NCBI GenBank assembly: GCA_902801685.1 | Contig: CADCIZ010000010.1 | Location: 1 to 33,638 of the forward strand | Direction of reading: 5' to 3' | DNA length: 33,638 nt | Origin: an uncultured Erysipelotrichaceae bacterium | GTDB taxonomy: Bacteria > Bacillota_I > Bacilli_A > RF39 > UBA660 | In this document: one piece after another, positions 8,021 through 16,024 of the stretch | How the letters are laid out: every line of letters starts with the position of its first letter | How positions within the stretch are numbered: the stretch's first letter is position 1 | Translations under genes and position numbers: made by a program | The notes under the pieces: generated by a model | Told to the model about the DNA's origin: nothing | Databases searched by the model: none | Seen by the model: only the letters and a program-made list of their open reading frames with translations

Positions 8021-8040
8021 TGAATAGTCATTGATTAATT

Positions 8041-8117
8041 GGGCTTGTAGCTCAGCTGGTTAGAGCGTCCGTCTGATAAGCGGGAGGTCGATGGTTCAAG
8101 TCCATCCAGGCCCACCA
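8041..8117 (+). tRNA. tRNA-Ile (GAT)
   Basis: 77 bases with encoded CCA. Acceptor GGGCTTG pairs with the 3' strand ending in GGCCC, the D-loop has TAGCTCAGCTGGTTAGAGC and the anticodon loop CTGATAA gives GAT. Confidence 0.95.
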
Positions 8118-8125
8118 TTAATTAT

Positions 8126-8202
8126 GGCCCGTTGGTGAAGTGGCTTAACACACATGCCTTTCACGCATGCATTCATGGGTTCAAATCCCGTACGGGTCAC
8201 CA
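8126..8202 (+). tRNA. tRNA-Glu (TTC)
   Basis: 77 bases with encoded CCA. Acceptor GGCCCGT/ACGGGTC with A73, anticodon loop CTTTCAC giving TTC. A73 matters because the T-box at 1764 offers C, which would pair with G73 and not A73. Confidence 0.95.
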
Positions 8203-8209
8203 AATATGT

Positions 8210-8261
8210 AAAAAGTGAGTGAAGCCAGCTCTATAAATGGCAGCTAAAAAAGTGATTAGAG
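8210..8261 (+). ncRNA. ToxI-like type III antitoxin RNA (1 unit plus partial repeat)
   Basis: A 36-base A-rich unit (8210-8245) begins AAAAAGTGA and is followed by a partial second copy (AAAAAAGTGATTAG, 8246-8259). Inside the unit GCC (8224-8226) pairs with GGC (8239-8241), while AGCT in the loop (8227-8230) pairs with AGCT just downstream (8242-8245): an H-type pseudoknot. Type III antitoxins are tandem ~35-nt pseudoknots cut by their toxin in A-rich sequence, and they sit before a terminator and the toxin gene, as here. Only about 1.4 units are present, fewer than in most known loci. Expression may come from the tRNA promoter at 7992. Confidence 0.65.
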
Positions 8262-8288
8262 ATATTTCTCTAGTCTCTTTATCTTTTT
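8254..8288 (+). terminator. Terminator between ToxI-like RNA and toxin
   Basis: Nine-base stem (8254-8262 with 8267-8275, one G-U pair), TATT loop, then TCTTTATCTTTTT. Type III systems use such a leaky terminator to keep antitoxin RNA in excess of toxin mRNA. Confidence 0.8.
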
Positions 8289-8298
8289 AGGAGGAAAA

Positions 8299-8822
8299 AT
8301 GTACAGAATGTTAGTATTGTTAGGGTTGATTCACAATATTGTGATTTTTTGCGCACTTTTGATTCAAAAGTTTCATATAATGAAGGTTATAAAGAATTAA
8401 GACCGTTTATTGGTGCTTTGTTTAAAGTAAATAACTGTGAGTATTTCGCACCATTATCAAGTCCCAAACCTAAGCACAAAGTTTTAAAAAATAGTATTGA
8501 TATGATAAGAATTAAAGAAGGAGTTTATGGTGTCATTAATTTTAATAATATGATTCCAGTAACAAAGAACAATTATTCTATTATTGATTTAAGTAAAGAT
8601 AACAAAGATAATATAAGTATATATAGATTAGAATTATTAAAAAATCAATTGAGATGGTTAACAAGAAATAGAGAAGAAATATACAAGAAATCTTAATTAT
8701 TATATAATCTATATAAAAGTGATAATTTAAAATCAAATGTTAAAAATAGGTGTTGTAATTTTCTTTTACTTGAAGAAAAGTGCATTGAGTACAATAAAAA
8801 CAATGTATTTATATTCTCTTAG
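8299..8822 (+). pseudogene. ToxN/AbiQ-family endoribonuclease toxin, doubly disrupted
   Basis: The frame at 8301+3n carries the family hallmarks: VDSQYCDFLRTFDSKV, LRPFIGALFKVNN, YFAPLSSPKPKHK, VINFNNMIPV and NQLRWLTRNRE. ToxN cuts RNA and is inhibited by ToxI. AGGAGG (8289-8294) and ATG 8299 exist but are one base out of frame with this reading; the conserved SIVRVDSQYCDF stretch already lies in the toxin frame. A one-base loss within about 8302-8315 therefore explains the shift. At 8694 a TAA stop interrupts the frame, yet family-like sequence (LLYNLYKSDNL and RCCNFLLLEEKCIEY) continues to TAG at 8820-8822. From ATG 8299 only a 33-residue peptide is made (to 8400). Intact length would be about 174 residues. 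Confidence 0.8.
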
Positions 8823-8874
8823 CATATCTTATTGAAAAGATAAAATATTTATAGAATAGGAAACCAATAAAATA

Positions 8875-8895
8875 AGAGATTTCTCTATTTTTTTT
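8875..8895 (+). terminator. Weak terminator after toxin remnant
   Basis: AGAGA/TCTCT five-base stem with a TT loop (8875-8886), then a run of T. A TATAAT at 8910-8915 follows, likely the -10 box for the next gene; no good -35 is visible. Confidence 0.5.
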
Positions 8896-8934
8896 CTTTA
8901 TATAAATGGTATAATTAATATAGAGGTTGATAAA

Positions 8935-9624
8935 ATGACTATAACAGTTAATGAATTAAAGGATTATATATTACAAAATTCTACATTTGCAAATGAAGAA
9001 ACCATTGATATTGTTGTTCATGATTTAATCAATTATTTAATATCTAATAATTTTGATTTAAATAATCTTAATGTAGAAAGCGGAGAAACATCAATTAATT
9101 TTATTGGTGATGATAATGTAGTTAGATTAACATATGTTAGATATGATTCTTGGGGTTATGACACTTTAAGTGATTATGTAAGCCATAGTAGTGCTATATT
9201 ACAACCAATATTTGAACATAAGGTTAATACTGGTGATATTAATTATCCTACTATTTTAGGACTTAAGAAATTACAAATTGGTAATGTTACTGATTTAGAA
9301 AGAGATGCTTGTTATATTCGTCTTAGGGAAGATGGTTATTTATTTAATGATGCAAATAAATTAGAAAATTTTGGAAAAGATGAAAACGGTAATGTGTTTT
9401 TAATTGATTATGGTGAACTAATATATATTAATGATTTAAAAAAAATTAATAATCCAGAATTGTTTTATAAAATACAGTATCAAAAATTTATTGAAAGGGA
9501 GTTAAAGTATCATGCTAAAGCATGTGAAAGATTAAATAAATTATATTTAGAATATTTAAAAGAAGTAAATCAATTTCAGGATAATATATTAAAAGATGAT
9601 GAGAGTGAAAAAAAGGTTAGATAG
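8935..9624 (+). CDS. Kinase-fold-like protein of unknown function
   Basis: 229 residues, cytoplasmic. The stretch around YIRLREDGYLFNDANKLENF and then FLIDYGELIYI resembles the catalytic loop and DxG metal-binding segment of small kinase-like (APH/protein kinase C-lobe) folds: an acidic loop, Asn, then Asp-Tyr-Gly after a hydrophobic strand. The N-terminal lobe is not convincing and the family is not identified. GAGGTTGAT precedes ATG 8935. It is a single-gene unit with a strong terminator at its stop codon. Confidence 0.75.
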   Translation: MTITVNELKDYILQNSTFANEETIDIVVHDLINYLISNNFDLNNLNVESGETSINFIGDDNVVRLTYVRYDSWGYDTLSDYVSHSSAILQPIFEHKVNTGDINYPTILGLKKLQIGNVTDLERDACYIRLREDGYLFNDANKLENFGKDENGNVFLIDYGELIYINDLKKINNPELFYKIQYQKFIERELKYHAKACERLNKLYLEYLKEVNQFQDNILKDDESEKKVR

Positions 9625-9652
9625 TAGTAATTATTGCTACTATTTTTCTTTT
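9620..9652 (+). terminator. Terminator of kinase-like gene, overlapping next promoter
   Basis: Ten-base stem (9620-9629 with 9633-9642, one wobble pair), three-base loop, then TTTTTCTTTTTT. The right arm also supplies TTGCTA (9633-9638), which lies 17 bases before TATATT (9656-9661), a possible promoter for the LysM gene. Confidence 0.85.
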
Positions 9653-9679
9653 TGCATATATTTAAATAGAGGTGATTTT

Positions 9680-10528
9680 ATTAATTATACAGTTAAAAGT
9701 GGAGATACTTTATATGGTATTAGTAACCAGTTTGGTGTATCTGTTATTGAACTTGCTAATTTAAATAATGTTACTGCAAGCACATTAAAAGTAGGTCAAG
9801 TGTTAATTATTCCAACTAATTCTGGAACCAATCCTAATAATTTATTCTTATATACTGTAGTATCAGGAGATTCTTTATATAAAATAGCTCGTAAGTATAA
9901 TACAACTGTTGATGAAATAGTAAAACTAAATAATTTAAAATCTACAAATTTAAAAATAGGTGATGTATTACGTATTCCTGAGATGTATACACCAGAGTCA
10001 CAGATGATTATGCCAAGTTATATCAATTACACTGTAAAAAAGGGAGATAATTTATATAGTATTGCTAGAAGCTATAACATAGATATAAATGTATTAAAAA
10101 AAGATAATGGACTTACTAGTAATTTACTTAATATAGGAGAGGTTTTACGTATTAGAGTTACTCCTGAATCAGTTAGTGTTGAAGAATGTATAGGACCAGA
10201 TTATACTCCTCCTGCAAGTAGTATGAATTATAAATTATATACTGTAAAAAAGGGAGATAGTCTTTATAGTATAGCTAGGGCTAATAATACAACTGCATCT
10301 ATACTTACTAGTATTAATAATTTAACTAGTAATAATTTATCTATCGGGCAACAGTTAAAAATACCAATTGGTAGTAATACACCTTCAAGTACTACTGTTT
10401 ATACAGTAAAAAGTGGTGATAGTTTATATAGTATTTCTAAGAAATTTAATACTACAGTAGATAGTATTAAGAAGAAAAATAATTTAACTTCCAACGCATT
10501 ATCTATAGGACAGAAATTAAATATATAA
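9680..10528 (+). CDS. Protein made of five LysM domains, likely ATT start
   Basis: About 282 residues consisting of five LysM repeats, each opening with YTVKSGD, YTVVSGD or YTVKKGD and closing with a 'G..L.I' strand. The first begins at the start codon; a linker with EECIGPDYTPPASS separates repeats 3 and 4. LysM binds N-acetylglucosamine polymers such as peptidoglycan. No catalytic domain and no signal peptide are present. The reading frame is open back to ATG 9596, but that would run through a terminator. AGGTGATTTT directly before ATT 9680 has exact ribosome-site spacing, so ATT is the best start. A spore-coat-type or non-classically exported wall protein is possible. Confidence 0.8.
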   Translation: MNYTVKSGDTLYGISNQFGVSVIELANLNNVTASTLKVGQVLIIPTNSGTNPNNLFLYTVVSGDSLYKIARKYNTTVDEIVKLNNLKSTNLKIGDVLRIPEMYTPESQMIMPSYINYTVKKGDNLYSIARSYNIDINVLKKDNGLTSNLLNIGEVLRIRVTPESVSVEECIGPDYTPPASSMNYKLYTVKKGDSLYSIARANNTTASILTSINNLTSNNLSIGQQLKIPIGSNTPSSTTVYTVKSGDSLYSISKKFNTTVDSIKKKNNLTSNALSIGQKLNI

Positions 10529-10546
10529 TAATGTATTTTTTAAAAT

Positions 10547-10570
10547 ATCAACAACAGGTTGATTTTTTTA
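10547..10570 (+). terminator. Terminator after LysM gene
   Basis: ATCAAC/GTTGAT stem (10547-10552, 10558-10563) with a five-base loop and a following T run. Confidence 0.75.
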
Positions 10571-10600
10571 TGAAAAGTGAAAAAAGTTTTCAAAAAGGTC

Positions 10601-10631
10601 TTGTAATATATATATATATATATAGTATAAT
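10601..10631 (+). promoter_or_regulatory. Prepilin promoter with (TA)9 spacer
   Basis: TTGTAA (10601-10606) and consensus TATAAT (10626-10631) are separated by 19 bases, 18 of which are nine TA dinucleotides. Nineteen is two above the optimum of 17, so loss of one TA unit would give the ideal spacing. An inverted repeat ATAAGGTA/TACCTTAT (10638-10645, 10658-10665) lies in the leader between promoter and ribosome site. Confidence 0.7.
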
Positions 10632-10685
10632 ACAGTCATAAGGTAATATAAGAAAGATACCTTATTAGAAAGAGGAGGATATTAA

Positions 10686-11693
10686 ATGAAAAATTTAAGA
10701 AAGGAAGGATTCACGCTTATTGAACTAATAGCAGTATTAGTTATTATTGCAATACTTGCTTTAATCGTTACGCCATTAGTAATGAATATTATTAGAAAAG
10801 CTAGAGTTGCAGCAGATAGGAGAAGCATTGATGCATATGGAAGAAGTATTGAACTAGCAATTGCTTCATATCTACTAGATACAGGTAAATTTCCAACAGA
10901 AGTATCACAACTTACAATTGAGTATTCAGGAGATACAGTATCTTGTACAACAGAACAGATTAATCCAGATTCATCAATATATCTTGCGGATTGTAAAGTA
11001 AAGAATCGTAATGTAGAAGGATATACATATGGTACTGATAAATCACCATCATATACTGCATATGTAGTAGGAAATCAAGTTACATATAATGGAGTAAGCT
11101 ACTATGTAATAAAAGATTCAGGAGTAAAAGAATTAACAGTTACATTACTTAAAGCAGAACCGTTAACTGCAGCAGAAGTAAATTTATACGGTGGGGTAGG
11201 AACTGAGAATAATCACGTTAATATGTATATAACAAATAATACTTCTTCACCTGAATATCAAAAAGCATATGATGCTGGTGTTGCATATTATTCATCTGAA
11301 ACATGTAAAAATTACGGAGACTATGATAAAAGTGGATGTAAGTTAGATTATGAGCAATCAGAAATAAAATATGTAGTAGATGCATGGGCAAAAGATAAAG
11401 TTCTATTAGGCTTACAAGAAGCAAGATTGATAACTATAGATGAATTAAGAAATAATTTAGGATATGGTTCTTCCAATTCTAAAAATGAAAATACACCAAG
11501 TTGGATATATAACAGTAATTATAGCTGGTGGACAATGAGTGGATATAATGATTCATATGTTTCACCTTCGGAAATGTGGTCTGTTAAACAAAATGGTGGT
11601 TTATCTGGTGTAAGTGTTTGCAGAAGTCGATTTAACACAATCAACGCTGTACGCCCTGTCATAGTCTTAGATAAATCTGTACTATCTAATTAG
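10686..11693 (+). CDS. Prepilin-like (type II/IV pseudopilin) surface protein
   Basis: 335 residues. The N terminus has a short basic leader followed by GFTLIELIAVLVIIAILALI, the class III prepilin signal with cleavage expected after Gly and Glu at +5. The mature N-terminal helix would anchor it in the membrane and pack in the pilus. The C-terminal ~120 residues, with SWWTMSGYN and NAVRPVIVLDKS, resemble a repeat-rich 'WWT...VRPV' domain common on pilin-like proteins of gut Firmicutes (DUF6273-like, from memory). GAGGAGGATATT precedes ATG 10686. No pilus assembly ATPase or peptidase lies in this window. Transcribed alone, from the (TA)9 promoter to the terminator at 11711. Confidence 0.85.
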   Translation: MKNLRKEGFTLIELIAVLVIIAILALIVTPLVMNIIRKARVAADRRSIDAYGRSIELAIASYLLDTGKFPTEVSQLTIEYSGDTVSCTTEQINPDSSIYLADCKVKNRNVEGYTYGTDKSPSYTAYVVGNQVTYNGVSYYVIKDSGVKELTVTLLKAEPLTAAEVNLYGGVGTENNHVNMYITNNTSSPEYQKAYDAGVAYYSSETCKNYGDYDKSGCKLDYEQSEIKYVVDAWAKDKVLLGLQEARLITIDELRNNLGYGSSNSKNENTPSWIYNSNYSWWTMSGYNDSYVSPSEMWSVKQNGGLSGVSVCRSRFNTINAVRPVIVLDKSVLSN

Positions 11694-11710
11694 TTATAAG
11701 TGAAAACATT

Positions 11711-11747
11711 AATATTTCTCATAGTAATTATGGGAAATATTTTTATA
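11711..11747 (+). terminator. Strong terminator after prepilin gene
   Basis: Thirteen-base stem (11711-11723 with 11729-11741, one wobble), five-base loop, T-rich tail. Confidence 0.85.
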
Positions 11748-11781
11748 TTGTATTACATATGATTTAATATAAAGGAGGGTT

Positions 11782-12189
11782 ATGAATATATATAATATAA
11801 ATGATGAGAACTTTATAAATTCTGATATATATAAGAATTTTATAAAAGAAAATCCAGTAAATGGATATTTAAAAATTAGAGCATATTCTGCAAGTGGTGC
11901 AATACCAGTAAGAGGTCTTCGAATAGTAGTCTCAACTGAATATGAAGGAAGTACTATAATATTCTATGATGGTTTTACAGACACATCAGGAGTAATTGAA
12001 AAAATAGTTTTATCCGCGCCAAGACTTACTAGTGATAATTTAGATGTACCGTCTAAAATAGTCTATGATATAAAAGCTACATATCCTAATAACCTAGTTG
12101 ATTTAAAATATCAAGTTAATATTTATGAAGACATATTTGTTATTCAAAATATTAATATTGTCCCTGAAGCAAGTTCTGGTGGTTTATAA
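11782..12189 (+). CDS. Predicted beta-sandwich (transthyretin/carboxypeptidase-regulatory-like) protein
   Basis: 135 residues, no signal peptide or membrane helix. The central part (NGYLKIRAYSASGAIPVRGLRIVVS, with FTDTSGVIEKIVL) follows the pattern of carboxypeptidase-regulatory-like/transthyretin-like beta-sandwiches: a 'G.L.I.......P..G..V.' strand pair and a 'TD.sG' turn. AAAGGAGG precedes ATG 11782. It overlaps the next gene by one base (TAATG) so the two are a translationally coupled pair, probably acting together at the cell or spore wall. Confidence 0.75.
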   Translation: MNIYNINDENFINSDIYKNFIKENPVNGYLKIRAYSASGAIPVRGLRIVVSTEYEGSTIIFYDGFTDTSGVIEKIVLSAPRLTSDNLDVPSKIVYDIKATYPNNLVDLKYQVNIYEDIFVIQNINIVPEASSGGL

Positions 12190-13535
12190 TGGCTGTAAGA
12201 TTACCAATTGTTCCTAATAATATAACAGTTCATTTGGGTGCGCCTGATGATGATAAAGCACGTGATGTAACAATTCCTTTTACTGATTATATATCTAATG
12301 TTGCATCATCAGAACTATATCCAACATGGCCTAGAAATGCGTTAATAGCTAATATCTATACAATTATATCATTTGCGATGAATAGAATATATAATGAGTG
12401 GTATAGATCTAAAGGATATAACTTTGATATTACATCTAACCCAAGTTTCGATCAAACTTATATTGATAATCGTTCTACTTATGAAAATATCGATAATATA
12501 GTAGGCGATATATTTAATAACTATGTTGTTAAAGCTAATCAAGTTCAACCATATTTTACAAGATATTGTGATGGAAGAATTACTACATGTGAAGGTTTAT
12601 CGCAGTGGGGTAGTGTGACACTTGCTAATCAAGGAAAAACACCACTTGATATTTTAAAGTACTATTATGGAACTGATATTTCAATTAAGTATGATGCTCC
12701 TGTTGGAGAGGTAACAGAAGGATATCCTGGATATGAAGTAGGGCTTGGTAGTGCCGGAAATCCAGTGTTAGCTATTCAAAGAGATTTAAAAAGAATTAGT
12801 CTTAATTATCCTGCTATACCTTATATAACTACGACACTAGGTATATATGATAAGGAAACAGAAGATGCCGTAAAGAAGTTTCAAGAGATATTTTCTCTAC
12901 CTGTTACGGGAGTTGTAGATAAAGCTACATGGTATAAGATTAAATACATTTATACAAGTGTTAAAAAGTTATCTGATTTATATTCAGAAGGTCTTACTGA
13001 ACAAGAGGCAACTTTTCTTTATGATGATGAGTTAAGTTATGGAGATACAGGTATTGAGGTTGAATATATCCATTACTTCCTAGATGCGCTTGCTTTTCTC
13101 GATAAAGATATACCAAGACTTCCAACTAATTCAATTTATACTAATAATACTATTAGTATGGTTAAGGCTTTTCAAGAAAAATATAATCTTCCAGTAACTG
13201 GAGTGTTTACTTATAGAGACTGGCTTGTATTAAAAAATGCTTATCGTAAAACATTAGAATCATTTCCTAAAGAGTATCAAGAATATGTTAATGAACTTTA
13301 TCCTGACTACTTTTTAACTAGAGGTACAACTGGAGAAGACGTAAGAAGGTTTCAAAGATTTTTACTTACAATATGCAAATATGATAAATCAATACCAGGA
13401 GTTAGAGTAAATGGTGTATTTGATGAATTAACAGAAAAATCTGTTATGAAATTACAAGATGATTATGGTTTTGATATCAATGGAATTGTAGGACCTTTAT
13501 TATGGAGAAAGGTTGTAGAACTATCGAAAAGATAG
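12189..13535 (+). CDS. SpoIID-like and peptidoglycan-binding domain protein
   Basis: 448 residues. Residues ~25-160 resemble the SpoIID lytic-transglycosylase domain (IPFTDYISNVASSELYPTWPRNAL), with Glu42 at the position of the catalytic Glu. Three PG_binding_1 repeats follow, at roughly 180-260, 275-350 and 365-447, each with a 'V...Q..L' opening and a 'LPVTGVVD..TW' type closing. It probably binds or remodels peptidoglycan. There is no signal peptide, which suits a mother-cell spore protein or an unusual export route. Translationally coupled to the upstream beta-sandwich gene; the terminator at 13519-13537 overlaps the stop codon. Confidence 0.8.
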   Translation: MAVRLPIVPNNITVHLGAPDDDKARDVTIPFTDYISNVASSELYPTWPRNALIANIYTIISFAMNRIYNEWYRSKGYNFDITSNPSFDQTYIDNRSTYENIDNIVGDIFNNYVVKANQVQPYFTRYCDGRITTCEGLSQWGSVTLANQGKTPLDILKYYYGTDISIKYDAPVGEVTEGYPGYEVGLGSAGNPVLAIQRDLKRISLNYPAIPYITTTLGIYDKETEDAVKKFQEIFSLPVTGVVDKATWYKIKYIYTSVKKLSDLYSEGLTEQEATFLYDDELSYGDTGIEVEYIHYFLDALAFLDKDIPRLPTNSIYTNNTISMVKAFQEKYNLPVTGVFTYRDWLVLKNAYRKTLESFPKEYQEYVNELYPDYFLTRGTTGEDVRRFQRFLLTICKYDKSIPGVRVNGVFDELTEKSVMKLQDDYGFDINGIVGPLLWRKVVELSKR

Positions 13536-13542
13536 TTTTTTA
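13519..13542 (+). terminator. Terminator overlapping stop codon of SpoIID-like gene
   Basis: AACTATC/GATAGTT stem (13519-13525, 13531-13537), GAAAA loop, T run. The TAG stop (13533-13535) lies in the right arm. Confidence 0.8.
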
Positions 13543-13595
13543 CTTGTTTAAAAATATTGATAGTGATACAATTATATTGTGAAAGGGTTGATAAA

Positions 13596-14831
13596 ATGAA
13601 TGGAAGTATTATTAAAAATATTATAGGTAGAGAAATATTGGATTCAAGAGGAAATCCAACTGTTGAAGTTGATGTTATTCTAGATTGTGGTATTGTTGGT
13701 AGAGCAGCAGTTCCATCTGGCGCATCTACTGGCGAGCGTGAAGCATTAGAAATGCGTGATGGTGGTACTCGTTTCATGGGAAAAGGAGTATTAAACGCTG
13801 TAGGACATGTTAATAATGAACTAAAAGATTTAGTTGTAGGAATGGACTGTCTTAATCAAAAGGAAATTGATTATGCAATGATTAAATTAGATGGAACAGA
13901 AACTAAATCTAAGTTAGGTGCGAATGCAATACTAGGTGTTTCTATGGCAGTATTAAAAGCAGCAGCCTTATATAAAGGCTTACCACTTTATAAATATATA
14001 GGAGATGGTACTACTTTACCAGTTCCTATGATGAATATTATAAATGGTGGTGCGCATGCAGACAATAAATTAGATTTTCAAGAGTTTATGATTATACCAC
14101 AAGCAAGCACTATTAAAGAAAGAGTAAGAATTGGTGCGGAAGTATTTCATAACTTAAAGAAAGTATTAAATGAAAAAGGATTATCTACTGGAGTAGGTGA
14201 TGAAGGAGGATTTGCTCCTGATTTAAATTCTAACAGTGAAGGTTTTGAATTAATTATGGAAGCAATAAAAAAAGCAGGCTATATTCCTGGTAAAGATGTA
14301 ATGCTTGGAATAGATGTTGCAGCATCAGAATTCTATGAAGAAGGAAAGTATAATCTAGTTGGAGAAGGAAGAAGTTTAACTACTTTAGAACTTGTTGAAT
14401 ATTATGAAGAGTTAGTAAATAAGTATCCAATTATTTCTATCGAAGATCCAGTTGATGAGAATGACTGGGATGGATTTAGATTAATTACCGAAAGACTAGG
14501 TGATAAGATTCAATTAGTAGGTGATGATTTATTTGTAACTAATAAGAAATGTTTACAAAAGGGTATTGATAATCATGCTGGTAATGCAATATTACTTAAA
14601 GTTAATCAAATAGGTACTATTACAGAGACTTTAGAAACAATAGAACTTGCTAAAACTAATAACTATAAAACAATTATTTCTCATAGAAGTGGTGAGACTG
14701 AAGATACTACAATTGCTCATCTTGCAGTAGGTCTTAATTTAGGACAAATAAAAACAGGTTCTATGTCTAGAACTGATAGAATCTGCAAATATAATGAATT
14801 AATTAGAATTGAGGAAGAACTAGAGCGATAG
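13596..14831 (+). CDS. eno: Enolase
   Basis: 411 residues, slightly short for the family (~430). It interconverts 2-phosphoglycerate and phosphoenolpyruvate in glycolysis. Visible signatures: [22 protein letters not shown] (substrate loop), GDEGGFAPD with the catalytic Glu region, [13 protein letters not shown] and GDDLFVTN metal ligands, LLKVNQIGT with the catalytic Lys, and [20 protein letters not shown] 13596 is chosen because GAAAGGG lies upstream; the frame is open back to 13557 but without a better start. Monocistronic, with a terminator across its stop codon. Confidence 0.97.
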   Translation: MNGSIIKNIIGREILDSRGNPTVEVDVILDCGIVGRAAVPSGASTGEREALEMRDGGTRFMGKGVLNAVGHVNNELKDLVVGMDCLNQKEIDYAMIKLDGTETKSKLGANAILGVSMAVLKAAALYKGLPLYKYIGDGTTLPVPMMNIINGGAHADNKLDFQEFMIIPQASTIKERVRIGAEVFHNLKKVLNEKGLSTGVGDEGGFAPDLNSNSEGFELIMEAIKKAGYIPGKDVMLGIDVAASEFYEEGKYNLVGEGRSLTTLELVEYYEELVNKYPIISIEDPVDENDWDGFRLITERLGDKIQLVGDDLFVTNKKCLQKGIDNHAGNAILLKVNQIGTITETLETIELAKTNNYKTIISHRSGETEDTTIAHLAVGLNLGQIKTGSMSRTDRICKYNELIRIEEELER

Positions 14832-14840
14832 TTCTTTTTG
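14816..14840 (+). terminator. Terminator overlapping eno stop codon
   Basis: AGAACTA/TAGTTCT stem (14816-14822, 14829-14835), six-base loop, TTTTT tail. The TAG stop 14829-14831 is in the right arm. Confidence 0.8.
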
Positions 14841-14846
14841 CATGAA

Positions 14847-14881
14847 AAATATCAAGCCGCCATATGCCTTGCTTGATATTT
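14847..14881 (-). terminator. Terminator of the minus-strand DUF1292 operon
   Basis: Eleven-base perfect stem (14847-14857 with 14871-14881), 13-base loop, and on the minus strand a TTTTTC tail. The stop codon of the 390-aa gene (14852-14854) is inside the stem. Confidence 0.75.
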
Positions 14882-16024
14882 ATTAGTTGTTTGCATAAAT
14901 CTGTTAGCTTTATTTTTCATAAACGTATCTTGAATAGTGCCTTGTTTTTTCTGTAATCTTTTTACTGTTGCAATTTGTAATTCAAGCGGAATATTTCTTA
15001 TATCATATATTTTATTAGTTATTTTATTAATAATTTCAATACTAGACTGATTCCTTTTCGCATTAATTAATTCATCTCTATATTTTTTATATTCTTCTAA
15101 TGCTTTAGTTTTATTCCTTAATTTATTTTTTCTACGATCATTGTTGTAAATCTTAAAAATTTTTTTATCAATACTTTTTCTTTGCTTGTCTTTTATCTCA
15201 CCTTGTTTATTTTTAAGTTTTTCTAATTTTGATTTCATTCTTTCTTTATTTGAATCGAATTTCGCATTATTTATAGCAATATTTTTTTTCTCTATTTTAT
15301 CTTGATAATGGTTTATCATGTTGTCAAATAACTTAGTTCTTAATTTATCATTATAATTTTTAGATAAATCATTAATCCTTTTGTACTGTTCTTCTAAATT
15401 TTCTTTTTTGGCTCTCATTTCTTGTAAGATGTAGAAATTATTTTTACTTTGCTTTTCTTTTGATGAGTGAATACTATTTTCCATATCTGCAATATTTTTA
15501 TCTAAATCTTGTATTTGTTTTTCGATTTCTCTTTTAGCGTGAGTACTACTATATACATGGCCATTTTCGTAATCATAATAATCAATATCTTGATTATCAT
15601 TTGAATTATTAGTAGGTTCATTAGAATTACTATTTAGATTAATTGGAATAGACTGTTCATCAACACCAGTATAAGTGTTAGAAGATGAATTGGGATTAAA
15701 ATTCGAAGTATCAAACGATTCTGCATTAAAAATATAAGTTTCGCTATTTTGATTAGTTGTTGTTTTACTTTTATTATTTATTTCATCAATAACCTTTATA
15801 TATTCATCTTTATTTTTTTCAATTAAAGCAATAGCTTCCTTTGAAAGAGTAGGCTTATTATTTTTAAAAGCATTATATGCCTCGACAAAAACTTGGTAAT
15901 CTCTCATTTTATTTGCATCGTTTACAACTAAATATTCTTTCATTATTCTGTCTGTAAATTCTTTATTATTAAGAAAAGCTTGGATTATTTTTGTTGATTT
16001 ATCATAATCTATATTACCTATCAT
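14852..16024 (-). CDS. Long coiled-coil protein of unknown function
   Basis: 390 residues, no signal peptide or membrane segment. Residues ~1-85 form a helical region, ~90-160 a low-complexity Asn/Ser-rich linker, and ~165-350 a long Lys/Glu-rich coiled coil; the tail ends RFMQTTNKYQARHMAA. I do not recognise the family. It overlaps the upstream DUF1292 gene by four bases (ATGA), indicating tight translational coupling. A structural or scaffold role is possible but unsupported. Confidence 0.8.
   Translation of the reverse strand: MIGNIDYDKSTKIIQAFLNNKEFTDRIMKEYLVVNDANKMRDYQVFVEAYNAFKNNKPTLSKEAIALIEKNKDEYIKVIDEINNKSKTTTNQNSETYIFNAESFDTSNFNPNSSSNTYTGVDEQSIPINLNSNSNEPTNNSNDNQDIDYYDYENGHVYSSTHAKREIEKQIQDLDKNIADMENSIHSSKEKQSKNNFYILQEMRAKKENLEEQYKRINDLSKNYNDKLRTKLFDNMINHYQDKIEKKNIAINNAKFDSNKERMKSKLEKLKNKQGEIKDKQRKSIDKKIFKIYNNDRRKNKLRNKTKALEEYKKYRDELINAKRNQSSIEIINKITNKIYDIRNIPLELQIATVKRLQKKQGTIQDTFMKNKANRFMQTTNKYQARHMAA

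Noticed and set aside
8320-8360. Programmed -1 frameshift at the T6 run (about 8345-8350) to rescue the toxin
   Set aside because: Conserved toxin residues (SIVRVDSQYCDF) are already encoded upstream of the T run in the toxin frame, so the lesion lies nearer the start codon; a second in-frame stop also exists.
9596-9680. LysM protein starting at ATG 9596 or 9599
   Set aside because: This would overlap the preceding gene, pass through a strong terminator and add a stretch without a signal peptide; a ribosome site fits ATT 9680 instead.
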